Below are positions 22,497 through 34,123 of a DNA stretch of 64,000 nt, in pieces (positions within the stretch are counted from its first letter, which is position 1; every line of letters starts with the position of its first letter). The stretch is from Amaurobius ferox (lineage: Eukaryota; Arthropoda; Arachnida; Araneae; Amaurobiidae). Under the pieces are notes generated by a model. The model was given only the letters and a program-made list of their open reading frames with translations. It made no database searches and had not been told where the DNA came from. The position numbers and the translations under genes are program-made. The DNA lies in NCBI GenBank assembly GCA_951213105.1, contig OX578138.1, forward strand, positions 93,070,914 to 93,134,913, in the 5' to 3' direction.

Positions 22497-24480
22497 AGAA
22501 AATATCTTAGCTTATCTGTTCTGTTTTGTGACAACTTTGACACTATTTCGCAAATTGAGAGACAATTTACTGAAATATAGAAACAAAATTTGCAGCTTTT
22601 TCAAAACGTACCCAAACTGATTTGGGTAATTTAAGTTTATTTATTCATAATCTATGTCGATTCGTGAGAATTAGTAATATAATATACGTGTTTTGAAATA
22701 TGGATTAGCTGTCACTTTAGTAAGTCAGTACGGTATCGTTGGTATTGCAAGTAGTTGATTAAACCTATCAATCGGTTTTGGAAGCCTAGCGGAACCTCCT
22801 TTAAGACAAAGAAGCAGAACAGTTTCAACCGCCAAATCAAAAGAGCTTTCTGTCACTAGACATCTAGCCCATCCGCTCGTCGATTGTGAAACTGCTTTCA
22901 AAGACGATATTCAGGCATTTGCGTCCAGGAGAAATTTATCCTAAAGGACAACAGACACAAATGTGCGTTTTCATATGGAACGTTTCTGTTTGAATTTATT
23001 TGAATACTAGATGGCGCTAAATATCCATTCTAACATTTACAGCGTACTTTGCTAATACTAAACTTCGTATTTGGGGGTATCTATGATTCATTTCTTCATC
23101 TAGAGCGGTAAAACGTGGTTTTGTTATATAAACAAACAGATCAATTATCGCAGACTCTGTAATGTTATGATTAAATATGGGTTCTCGTTTTGATTTTAGT
23201 TTAATGATTGCGTTGGTGAATGGTTGGAATGTAAGAGAGTATTTTCTTTCAAGTTTGGACTTTAGAAGAATGTACGGTAATGAGTTTAGTGGATTATTTC
23301 GGATACGAGAATAGCTTCTACGTATAGAAGAATATACTTCTACGTATAGAAGAATATACTCACCTGATAACCGAAAAGGATAGTAATGCAGATGGTAAAT
23401 AAATAATGCAGATAGTGAAGATTCGTGGAACTTTGGTATTTCTGATGAGCGTACGGACAGTTTTAATGAATGCAAAGATTGCAAAGTTGGTCTGTCAGTG
23501 AATCCATGTTTTGAAATACATTGTACATAAAAGATGTATTAATTAGCAACAAAGTTATTTTCTTCTTGAAAATTGTGTACGTAATTTCTATCAGCTATAT
23601 AAAGCATTGAGTACAATCATTTGGATATTTTTCCCGAGTAACAAATAACTATTTTAATTAAGTTAATTAATCATTTTTAATCATTTAAACTCTTAATCTT
23701 TAAATAAAAGATAATTTGCGTCTAATGTATACGTCTAATGGAAAATAAGTATTTCCTTTATAAAGTGGAATGCTATCTATGTTCAATGGATAGTTTTTAG
23801 TGAATTGCAAATGATTTTTGATGTAGTGCAAAAAATGTGCCGTCCTTTGGGAATAGTTCATATTCGAAACGCTCCGGTCTTTGAGCCACAGTAATTCCGA
23901 AATGCCGCAGCCTGCAAAGGGCTTGTTGGCAAAACCTCGCTTACTTTGGCTGAAATAATTGCTCTATCTCTTTGCCCGAAAGGGGGGCTTCCTTTTGCAT
24001 CGATATTTTGATATTTTTGTGTAGAATACTGATAAGACTGAATTAAACACCTTGTGTGGTGCACGAAAGAAGAAAATTTATGTTGGATATGAGAATTATT
24101 AAATTACTCATAATTACCATGGTCATAGACCGTATAGTTGTATAACATTGCATTGTGTCGCATTAAAACCCACAATATAATCTTTAGTCCAAGTTTCTGG
24201 AGATTAGAATATATTAACATAATACTACTCACAATTAACCGAACTCACTTTAAATTTAAAGTAACATTATTTATTGAGAACATTCTATTCATTACTAAAT
24301 TAATTACAACAATTACCACATATAATTAAAGAGGAGATTGGACATGTGAGACCTGGTAAGTTTTTATTATCAAAAGGGTTACGACCTTTTACAATATTTG
24401 ACAGGTTCATACCTCCAATTGTGTCTTTGAACATTGACATACCCTTCATGAATCGTTCAATGGGCGTCTTAGCTGTTTAA
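22497..24480. other. Anonymous DNA with one 155-codon frame
   Basis: The minus-strand frame 23017-23484 encodes 155 residues (it includes RSYSRIRNNPLNSLPYILL). I recognise no domain, signal peptide or homologue. At this AT content one such frame by chance in 64 kb is unusual but not impossible. A 23-bp direct repeat (ACGTATAGAAGAATATACT) lies at about 23318-23362. No RNA gene was seen. Confidence 0.35.
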
Positions 24481-24529
24481 TCATTTTTATGCATCTTTCA
24501 CTGCATTACTCTCCGTTTCCCATCTGCAT

Positions 24530-24770
24530 CTGTTCTCTCAAAGATATTCGTTTCACATCTCTTACTGATCTCATCTAAATCTATTACTACTCTCTATATT
24601 ACTCTGAATACAACTGCATCTGATCTCATCTGAATCTGTTTGTTCTCTCAGTGATCTCCGTTTCACATCTCTTACTGATCTCATATAAATCTGATCTGAT
24701 CTGCTACTGATATCTGAATCTAACTCCTCATATGTGCTTCATTTCTCTCTCTCTCTCTCTCTGTGTTTTA
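24530..24770. repeat. TCTCATCTGAATC-type degenerate tandem repeat
   Basis: Two units of about 112 bp contain CGTTTCACATCTCTTACTGA, then TCTCAT.TAAATCT (starting near 24549 and 24661). The stretch ends in a pure TC run at about 24743-24762. It is pyrimidine-rich on the + strand. Confidence 0.7.
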
Positions 24771-25496
24771 GTACTCATCTATTACACAGAATGCAACTGA
24801 TATGTTACAGTAATTTTTGCATGTCTGAATCTGTAGAACCTTCTCTCAGTTGCCACCTCGTTTTGCCTGAGGTCTGATACCTGCTCCCTCCAAACAGCTG
24901 CTCATGTCCTAGGACGAGTCGGACGGTCTGGGTTTTCGACTCCTTTTCGGCTATCATTGACTGACCTCAGGGCGATGCGACAACACATCCTCCATATTGG
25001 TTTAACTTTGAACCAATCTCATGGTTTTTCCTTTTGCTTCCGGTAACTGCTCGAAGCAACCTGTACTTGAAGCCCCTTATTTATAGCACATGCTGACCTC
25101 TCGGATCAGGGCTGCAATACATTGGCGTCTTGAAGTCTGGTGCCATTGTTTGGCCTGCTGGATATCATAAATCCACATATAAAACTGTCTACGTTAATCC
25201 TGGTCTCACACCTTGATTGAAATACGTCTCCAGTTCAAGGTATTAAATACTGCTGTATGAGAATACGCTACAGCACTTACTATAACTCCAGATCTGAAGA
25301 TTGTGTGTGTTCAAATCTCATCTGGGGTAATCAATGTAGCAAGCAAAGAAATCATGAACTTGGAAGTGCCAGGGTTTGATCCTTTGGGCAAAGCGTAGTA
25401 GGCTAATATCATAGTGTTGTGATGAATGCGCTTTTAGTTCAAGACATTTAGTACTATCCTATTAGTATTCACTAACTTTTTAAGATTTAAGTTATA
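24771..25496. other. Anonymous DNA of mixed composition
   Basis: The stretch is GC-richer than average and has no coding signal. CCTAGGACGAGTCGGACGGT near 24910 resembles GTCGGACGGTCTTGATC inside the SINE at 25497 (near 25760), so an old SINE-related fragment may lie here. Confidence 0.35.
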
Positions 25497-25820
25497 GTCC
25501 GTGGGACGAGCGTCGCATTGGTTAATGGCCGGTGGTTACACTCGTACGACTCGAGTTGGATTCCGGGCTTTACAAAAATTGTTCCCATGTTCACTGGGAG
25601 TACGGATACGGTAAATATGTGGATCCGTAAGTCCTTCCGAGAGGTTTGTGGAGGTGAAGGAAGGTATGATCCCTGTAGATGCCGCGCCTACTGAGTTCCG
25701 GTCTAAATTGGGGGACACTTCCAAGCCGTCCTAACAGATACTTTACACATTCGGGTAGGTCGGACGGTCTTGATCTAAGAAGTTATTGGTCGGGTACAAA
25801 AAAAAGGAAGAAAAAGGGTA
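25497..25820 (+). mobile_element. tRNA-derived SINE
   Basis: The 5' part looks like a tRNA: GAGCGTCGCATTGGTTAATG (D-arm and A-box region, 25509-25528) and GAGTTGGATTCCGGG (T-arm and B-box region, 25553-25567), about 45 bases apart as in tRNA. A unique GC-richer body of about 220 bp follows, then an A-rich tail near 25796-25820 (ACAAAAAAAAGGAAGAAAAA). Such elements are transcribed by RNA polymerase III and moved by LINE machinery. Flanking duplications were not found. The minus-strand frame at 25536-25724 is a shadow. Confidence 0.6.
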
Positions 25821-26434
25821 AAGCTCGTTTCACTTAGCAGTCGATTAGACAAATTGTGAAGTAGATATTGATATAATATTACAGTTTTGTTGTAATCAAA
25901 TGTGATATGTTTTACGGTGACATAAAATTTTTATGGCGAAATAAAATGTTTTATGGTGTTTTTGCGCCTAAGATATAATTTTCTTCTATTTGTGGCTATT
26001 TTTTTATCCTTCAAAAGTAATTACCCAGTACTAGATACGCTTATTCTCATATATATTATATAAATGTAATTTGACAGAATTGGAAAGTAAATAACGCAGC
26101 ATTTCTCCAAAATAAAATTCGAACATAATATTCATCAAAATAATAAATATAAATTCGAAGTCCTATTTTATTTCAATAATCTGTTTCCATTAAATTCATA
26201 AGAGACAATATTTCCATGTTTAATCCTTTGACTTTGAAATGCAATGACATTGGAAACACAATTCAACGACTTGAAAAACTGCTTATTGACTATGCAAAGG
26301 GGCACGAACAGAATTTCAAATAACTTGATTAGTCTTTGTTTTCCTTTTACTCTTTTAACGCATACGGAAGATTAAAGTTTGATCTCTTTATCTCAGCATG
26401 AAATACGGAAACAAGAAAAGTACTTTCCTTCCTC
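25821..26434. repeat. AT-rich DNA ending in family F fragment F4
   Basis: No gene is present. From about 26340 the sequence matches family F: GGAAGATTAAAGTTTGATC, then TTTATCTCAGCATGAAATA, then CGGAAACAAGAAAAGTACTT, then CACTATGCAAAGTTAG. This F fragment runs directly into the 239-bp satellite. Confidence 0.5.
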
Positions 26435-27375
26435 ACTATGCAAAGTTAGAAGAAGTACATATCCAAAGTAAGTGTGCTCTGCTTTGCCAGTCTAACTTTT
26501 GAAATTGTTTTATGTTTTTTAAATATCCATTTAGCGAGTTTTTCAGATAGTTCAAATAAGTTAAGAGAGTTGCCTGGAATAACATAATGCTTCAAAAATG
26601 AATTTTAACTAGCCTGGAACAAAACATAAATATGAACTATTTTGTTATATAATATAAAAGCTTTCATTTATCAGTATGTAAAGTTAAAAGTATCTAAGGT
26701 AAGTATGTTCAACTTCGCCAGTCTAACATTCGCAATTTTATCTATATTTTTTAAATATCTATTTAGTGAATTTTTCAGTTATCTCAAATTGTTTGAGAGC
26801 ATTCTTAATGCCTGGAATGAAATAATATTTTAAAATGATTTTTAACTCTACTGGAACAAAAAATAATAAATATGAATTATTTTGTTATATAATATAAATG
26901 CTTTCATTTAACACTATGTAAAGTTAGAAGTATCTAAGGTAAGCGTGTTTAACTTTGCCTGTCTAACATTCGCAATTTTGTCTATTTTCTAAATATCTAT
27001 TTAGTGAATTTTTCAGCTAGATCAAATTGTTTAAGAGCGTTCTTAATGCCTGGAATAAAGTAATGCTTTAAAAGTGATTTTTAACTAACCTGGAACAAAA
27101 AATAATAAATATGAATTATTTTGTTTTATATTGTAAAAGTTTTCATTTAACACTATGCAAAGTTAGAAATATCTAAGGTAAGCGTGTTTACCTTTGCCAG
27201 TCTAACATTCGTAATTATGTCTATATTTTTTAAATATCTACATATTTAGTGAATTTTTCAGTGAGCTCAAATTGTTTAAGAGCGTTCTTAATGCCTGGAA
27301 TAAAGTAATGCTTTAAAAATAATTTTTAACTAGCTTGGAACAAAACATAATAAATATGAATTTTAATTATAGCTT
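26435..27375. repeat. Satellite with 239-bp unit, four units
   Basis: Units start at about 26435, 26673, 26913 and 27152 with ACTATGYAAAGTTAGAAG. Each carries TATCTAAGGTAAG, TTTGCCAGTCTAACATTCG, TTTTTAAATATCTATTTAGT, GAATTTTTCAG, TTAATGCCTGGAAT and CTGGAACAAAACATAATAAA. The second to fourth units are closer to each other than to the first. No coding signal was seen. Confidence 0.85.
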
Positions 27376-27824
27376 TTTCAATAATTTTACAAAATATGTC
27401 GACAATAAAATTGACCTAAAACTGCAAATTCAGTGTAGTTTCAAGTAATTATTCATGTTATTTTGTACATATAAACTCATTTTAATGAATTACGAAAAAA
27501 ATAAAGAGAAAATGCATGAGTCTGTAGCGAAAGTTATACGCTGCACACATCATATTTTTCCTTTTTGGAGAAGAATCATTAATTCATACACACAGAAAGC
27601 AGTGAGCATTTCTCACTAAATAAAATAGTTTACGTTAAATAAAAGCCCATTCTGCCTAGTACGTTTCTACCAGTGATTGAATTTAACTGATGGAATCGCT
27701 CAAAATCACGTGATCCAACAGGTTACTTTCTGGAGCCGAACCGCAGCTGGTCTTATGCAGCTGCGTTTGCATGTCCTTGCACATTTCCTTTCTGTCACAG
27801 CATTTTGGAGTAAATTAACTTTAA
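27376..27824. other. AT-rich DNA, possible family B-like traces
   Basis: No gene was seen. GTCTGTAGCGAAAGTTATAC, then CTGCACACATCATATTTTT (27521-27557) resembles the 5' end of family B read on the minus strand, so a remnant may be present. Confidence 0.35.
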
Positions 27825-29135
27825 ACAAAAAATATCAATCATGCTTAAAGCATTGATTATGAAACACTTTCCAACTTCAATGCAATTTTATTTAAACATG
27901 TCTAAAATGCAATACATTCCTCGGAAATATTTTAAAACTTATCACAATACTACATTAATTTATTATATTTAAAAACTTAAACCTTCATAAAAAAAAAATG
28001 AACTCCATTCAAATGACGACATTGAAATATAAATTGCCTGGTTTAAACATCTTTAAAATGTGATATATTTCTCGGTAATAATTTTCAAATTATCAAAATA
28101 CTGCGATAATTTATTATATATGAAAACTTCATCGAAAGCAACTGAAATTCATCCAAATGACGTCATACAAAAAAAAACACGCCTGGCTCTCTCTATAAAA
28201 GCAGCATTTCATTCATAAATAATTTTCCATTCATGTCATCCATCACAATACTATAATAACTTATTTTATTTAAAAATTAAGACCATGGAGCTATAAGTAA
28301 TTAAACTATATGCGTAAAACTTCATCGAAAAAATTCGTAATTCTCTTTGCAAAAGCAATGAATATTTCATACATATCAGCTATGCAGACTCCATGAACTA
28401 AAAGATTTTGTGTTATAGAAATACAGCAATTCTAATACAACTCATTCTACATATTTTGCTGTTTACATTTTACATAGGGGAAAAATAGGCTTCGTTGTAG
28501 AAATAATCAAATTTGGATAAGCATTTAAACTCAAATATATTGTAATTGCGTTGTTTCAGTATGTAGATGCACAGAATTTAAGCAAAAATAAAGTGGATTT
28601 AGGACGGATACAACACTCTATATGAATTAATTTAAAAATCACGATTTTGAGACAAGATGGATGCTATACATCATTTTGAAGTGAGTCACGTGATCTCTTT
28701 ATATAATGGACACGTGATCTCTCCATATAAAAAGTACAATTATTATTTTCAAATTTATTTAAAAACTACTGAATGTATTTCGCTGAAATTTTTTTTATAT
28801 ATTTTATGGAACAATTTGAATATTACCTAAAATTTTCGATGCAATTTGTGAATTTTAAATCCGCTTAAAAAATGTTTGAAAAATTAGGTCCCATAGGGCT
28901 GAATGTATTTCATTTTTTCAACCCGGGTTCAATCCAAAACTAATTGGGTGATATTATTCATTTATATTCTCAAAGGTGCTACAGACCGTCTGAACAACAT
29001 ACTAAAATTTCATTTTGATTAAGTAATTTTTACGGCAGTTATCGTGCTAACGGGCAGGCAGACAAACAGACAGACAGACAGTCAGACAGAATGAACAATG
29101 TCATAAACACTTTTCAACTTTGTTGTAAAGTGTTA
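27825..29135 (+). mobile_element. Family C element, copy C1
   Basis: The 5' end is ATCAATCATGCTTAAAGCAT (hairpin-forming), followed by GAAACACTTTCCAACTTCAA. The 3' end is the 29-bp imperfect palindrome AACACTTTTCAACTTTGTTG, then TAAAGTGTT. A GACAGACA tract lies about 30-60 bp before it. It also carries the conserved core read in reverse as TTACGGCAGTTATCGTGCTAA. It is about 1.3 kb with no open frame. Other copies lie at 43578, 46952, 47415, 47853 and 54591. Confidence 0.85.
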
Positions 29136-31590
29136 ATAAAATGAAACCGTCCTATTTAAACGAAGCATTATGTTTACATAATTCAAAAAGGTTTAGACCT
29201 GTTTGCTGGTATTGTTTAAAAGATTAAATATTGTAGGTTGAAGTTTGAAATTTCGTTATTGTAGGTTAACTTTTGAATTTCAAGAACCGTTTAATTAATT
29301 CTTTTGAGATTTCGCATGCTTAATAATAAGCTCATTGTCCAATAATTATACTAGATTTATACGTATAATTTAAATTGCAAAATTTTTACATATCAAAAAC
29401 GTTATTCAAAGTTCTGAAAATAATATTAATAAAATAAAAATATTTGCACCATTAAAAATTAAAATAATTAAAAAATGCAAGTATGCAACTCTATAATGAA
29501 TATTGTACGTAATGAAATCCTAAACTAGTTTCATTTTAGTCATGAAAATTTATGATATCATACGAGAAAACAACATATTATGATTTCATCAACACAAAAA
29601 CATATGTAAATTATAATTATTTTCAATATAATATTTCTCAATTTTAAATTATAGTTTAGTTTTAGTTTTTAAAAAATATTAATTTTCTCTATCCTCAAAA
29701 TTTAACATTTACAAGGGGCAAATCTGCATTTGTAGGTGCTAATGTATTGCATTGTTTCAAAATGTGTTTATACTTCTAATATAACATTTCAGCTCTTTAC
29801 AATACTGTGATAAATATAAGTTAATTTTTATATAATAGCAAATAATATATCAAAATATACAAATAACAATTTTTCTTTATAAAATATTAATTTATTTTGA
29901 TCCAATATAAAATTAATCGGCATGGAGGCTATCCAGACTGTCAATGTCTATATCGTATATTCTATTTTGGAGATTTTTGATCATAATCAATCTTTCCATA
30001 TTCATTTATCAATCTACTTAGTTGTTCCAAATATCAAAATATAGAGTTCCAGTGATGTTCTTATTTTAAATTATAATAAAATTTATATCCACTAACTATG
30101 CATTGCAATAATAAATTCTATTTTATTTATCACTCTAAACTATTTTATTTATCACTCTGTTCGTGTTTCATCCCTTACTTGCAAGATTGAATAATAATAA
30201 AAGAAACAACACCACCTTACATAAAAGAATAATAAAAAATTCAGTACTGCTGAATTCCAAACGGATGCAAAAATTTAGAATTTCATTTAAGTTTCGTCTT
30301 TCTTTTGGTATTTTTTCCACGGAGATGGAAGATTAAAATTTTTGAGTCATTTATTTCTGTCACGGAATAAGGGAACAAGAAGATATTTCTTACCCGCTAT
30401 ACCAAACCTGCAGCAATGACCAAATTTAAAAGGTTTTTTCATTTTTTTTTTAATTTCAAAAAGCAAAAATTGAATGAATGTTTGTCCATTCCTTAAATAA
30501 TTTTCTGAAAAGTGGCGATAAGAACTTGCTAATGCATCTTTAAGAATGAGTGTTTTTTTATTTTATTTTTTTTATTTTGACATTGGACAAACTTTTAGTG
30601 GATGGAAATATGTCGTTTTTAACGTTTTCTGATAAATTTTAATGCTGGAACATTAAATGGAGTTATTTTAAATCATAAACTTTCAATAAAACTTATCTCA
30701 GAAGCAGACCTGAATTATTATTTTATGGAGTTCATTCTTGTTTTATATTTTGCAAACTTATTACAATTTCTTTGATTAATACTCCACAGGATAAGTTATG
30801 AAACTCCTAGCCAAATAAACAACAACTAAGATTTCAGTTGAACAAAAACCTTCAATGAATTGGAGCCAAACTTCAAAGTAACTTACCATAATTTTGAAAG
30901 ATAAGGACCAAATTTACGATTTGAGAGAAAACATGAGTGTGTACAAACTGCTTCACCCAAAAGCTCCTTCATGCGATAAAAGCCAACAGTGTGGCGAATA
31001 GTGCAAGAAGTCCAACCAACCAGAGAATCCCACACATGCAACTGACTGTCTATTAAGAAAGGACGGTGAAAATCCGCCTCACCAAAAGTTTTGGTAAAGG
31101 CAAAGGGCGAAGACTTTCAATTAAACCCAACTGACTTCAAAAGTTGGGCTATGTGTTGTTGCAGAAAATGTAACTTATAAATACATGTATGATATAAATT
31201 TCTGTGTTCCTATTTTTCTTTTAATAAATATTTGTTTTTACTTGTAGCGCAACTTATCTACTGTATTTCAACTTACAAATATGCGTTTCTAGTTAATTTA
31301 TCATCGAAGTACAAACCTCCAGTGTATTACCTGTATGTTCATAAAATCTGCCGATGGCCCAATTCCATTACATTGATGCAAGAATGGTATGTGCTTTCTA
31401 ATACAGACTTACAATTTCTCCCAGAGAATGTTAATTAGCCAAATAAATTATATTGCTGTAGTATGTCTCACTTCAAATATTAAAATGTAATAGGAAAACT
31501 GAGTTGATTACCTCTTGTTTTAGAAATTGTACGATCAATATTGTGAATTATGATATTTGTAAATTTCACTTATTTATATGAAATCATTTA
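29136..31590. other. AT-rich DNA with family F fragment near 30290-30450
   Basis: No gene can be supported. At 30290-30450 family F words recur: GGAAGATTAAAATTTTTGAG, then TTTATTTCTGTCACGGA, then GGGAACAAGAAGATATTTCT. From about 30880 to 31150 the DNA is GC-richer with broken frames that I could not identify. The frame at 31232-31438 shows no known domain. Confidence 0.45.
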
Positions 31591-31597
31591 CAACGGT

Positions 31598-31712
31598 TCT
31601 CACATCTGAATGGATTACGGATCTCACATCTGAAGTTAGTTACGGATCTCACATTACCGATGTGTGGGATTACGGATCTCACATCTGATTAGTTACGGAT
31701 CTCACATCTGCA
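31598..31712. repeat. Minisatellite, TTACGGATCTCACATCTG
   Basis: Five imperfect units of 20-35 bp share TTACGGATCTCACATCTGA, and one is altered to CATTACCGATGTGTGGG. Confidence 0.85.
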
Positions 31713-32519
31713 TATGTGTAATTGGCATTTATTATTTTATTTAGACATTACTATTTCATTTAGCTTATATATAGCCTCCCATATATAATGAAATATGTGT
31801 TAGTTTCAACCATCTTTGCGAAGCAAACATTTATTTTCATTATAAGCGTAATCAAGATCTCAGACAAAGGGGGGGAGGGTTAATAGGGGCTATACAATGT
31901 TGGATGTCATTTTTATCGGTCCTATCTTGACCTAATGTAAAGTTTTCACTAATAGGGAGTTCATGGTCCTCCACAGACCCTAGTTACACCAGTGATTTTC
32001 ATAATATTGTAAGCAACGCATATGCAAACCATGATATAGCCACATATCTTTAGGCCAGTCAACATTGTATTCATTGCACCATTGAGACAATAGTATTTTC
32101 TGCTATAAGTGAAAAGGACATGTCATATTATTTCTAACATTTCTTGTTAACACGATATTAAAAATGAAGTTAAACATTTTAATTTTACCCTCAATGATAT
32201 TTTTGAAATTCTCAAAATATATACAGATCCTTGTGAATATCATAAATCATCACCCAACTGTTTTTGACATTAAAAATCAATTCCAACAAATGAAAAAACA
32301 TATTTCAACATTTTAAAAAATAAAATGTTGTAAATGTTAATTCAATCGAAATGATTGCAAAGCCTTATTTTTTCAAGATGTAAATGTCCCTCAAAATAAC
32401 GGAAAGAACACATTTTCTAATGTTCATCTTTCCGTTTGCGAGATGAGATCACAATGGGAAACATGACCCCACGTCAGGAAAAATCTCCATCACCGTGTTG
32501 CAATAGAACACTAAAAGAA
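31713..32519. other. Anonymous AT-rich DNA
   Basis: No gene, RNA or recognisable repeat was seen. Confidence 0.5.
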
Positions 32520-32910
32520 TTAAAAAGAAATTCATTTGTCCTTTGTTTCTCTCCTGTTCTTTTCTTAGGAACTGAAGATTAAAGTTTCGAGCAATTTATC
32601 TCTGTCGCGAACATGAGAAGAAGAAGAGAGGTTTTCTTGCCCGCCGTACGAAAGTTGCAAGAAAGACCTAAATTAAAGGGTTGGGTGTTTTTTGCTGACA
32701 TTGCTTTAAAGAAGACGAATTGTGTTTGGTTAATCTTTGTTCGTTCCTCAAATGTGATTCTGAAAGGTGAGACTGGACGTGCTAATATGTCTTTATACTT
32801 GAGGTTTTTCTTATATCTGACGTGTTTAGCAATCAGGTGTGTGGCAGATTCTTATTAGCTATACGTCTCAACTTTTTGTCTAAATGACACACAAGCAGGT
32901 TATTTCGATA
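32520..32910 (+). repeat. Family F dispersed repeat, copy F5
   Basis: The copy carries AAGATTAAAGTTTCGAGCAA, TTTATCTCTGTCGCGAACAT, GAAGACGAATTGTGTTTGG, then TCAAATGTGATTCTGAAAGG and TTTATACTTGAGG. The frame at 32613-32858 (81 codons) lies across the repeat and has no known domain. Confidence 0.6.
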
Positions 32911-33415
32911 TAGTTCACATCTCTTTTTGAGCTTCTATAATTATTTTAGACACATACTTCCAATAGAAATGTTTATGAAAATTAAATGTGAAATTATTTC
33001 ATATATTTTTTTTGCCGTGGGGTGGTATCTTCACAAAAACAGACAGTCTAAACTTTTATATGGGCCCTTGAGCAAATAAGTCCAATTAGTAAAATTCGCT
33101 CGTTACAGTAACAAATCAAAAGAAAAATATGTTCAGTTATCTGCAATATTTATGCATATATTTTTACAATGGAAATAAAGTAAAAATTACCAAGACAAAC
33201 TAAAATTGAAAAATTGGATTTAGGTTTTCTCTCGACTTTGACTCATACTACAGGGACTGACGGCAAAATAAAAATATATATATAGTTTTTTTGGATTTAT
33301 TTAAATTTTATTTGCAATTTACCTCGGTTTTGTAGAGGGAAAATATATTGAATAAATAATTTGGTATCACGTCTGATTTCAATTAAATAAGATTAAGGAT
33401 ACAACGTTTAGACAG
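32911..33415. other. Anonymous AT-rich DNA
   Basis: No gene or recognisable repeat was seen. Confidence 0.5.
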
Positions 33416-33463
33416 AAGGTATTTTATTAAAACTTCTTATAAGGCGTACAAAGTGTTAAAAAT

Positions 33464-33511
33464 GCCAGAGGGCTTTCGAGCGTTAATGCGCTCTTCATCT
33501 TCATTAATGGC
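33464..33511 (-). ncRNA. Decayed hammerhead motif of the Penelope-like element
   Basis: Minus-strand reading gives AGCCATTAATGA, then AGATGA where CTGATGA is expected, one extra A, helix II GAGCG / CGCTC with a CATTAA loop, then GAAA, then GCCCTC, then TGGC. Helix II is a perfect 5 bp and helix I (GCCA/TGGC) is intact, but the first two core bases (C3, U4) are both A. It should not cleave. The layout is the same as at 2972-3014. Confidence 0.55.
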
Positions 33512-33648
33512 TACATGGACAGCAAATATGGATCGTTCATAGATAGACCAGGGTCATAGCAAATTTGCATAAATAAATATAAAATTAGTAAATGAACAGA
33601 CTATCCAAGAAATATACACAGAAAATATAAAATATATTTTAAACGAAT

Positions 33649-33661
33649 TCAGAATGTAAGT
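33649..33661. repeat. Target site duplication, left copy
   Basis: TCAGAATGTAAGT is identical, base for base, to 35824-35836. The pair borders the LINE insert. Confidence 0.8.
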
Positions 33662-33838
33662 TGTTGTAACATATGGCTTTATTGGAATCTAATCCATACA
33701 AATAGGTATCTCATCACATACAAAAGAAAAATAAGAAGAACAAACAAAGCAGCAAACAGGGGGACGCAGAGAACATCGTCAATGCAAAAGAAAATATTCC
33801 AAGGAAGCACACGGCGAAGAGGTGGCAGATATTCTTTA

Positions 33839-34123
33839 TCATTCCATAAGATTCCTAGCCTCCCAATAAAGTTTAATGACATCTTCCTGGCGCTGGATAT
33901 CCCTTTCCGGTCCTAGACACCCAAGAAGATGTTCTGAGTTCATTCTGCCAACATTACATATTGGGCAAATGTTCGTGGGAAGAACACCTATTCTATTTAG
34001 GTGCTCTGTTAAACAATCATGTCCGGTTTTCAATCTAAAATTGGCAACCGCTTCCTTACGAGGTCTAGCGTTGAAAATTTTCCAATTATCTTGGATATTG
34101 TCATACAGCAAAAAGGGCACCAC
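33839..34123 (-). pseudogene. LINE polyprotein C-terminal region
   Basis: The frame encodes DNWKIF, NFRLKTGHDCLTEHLNRIGV, then CPICNVG and SEHLLGC. The pattern RLKTGHD..L..HL.RIG followed by C..C.......H....C is typical of the region after RNase H in non-LTR retrotransposon polyproteins. It ends in a stop at 33839. The apparent start near 34123 is only where the LINE frame is interrupted, not a true start. Confidence 0.75.

Noticed and set aside
30880..31150. Resemblance to a pogo/Tigger-type DNA-binding segment
   Set aside because: A few words (EDFQLNPTDFKSW) are suggestive, but stops interrupt the frame and no catalytic motif is nearby.
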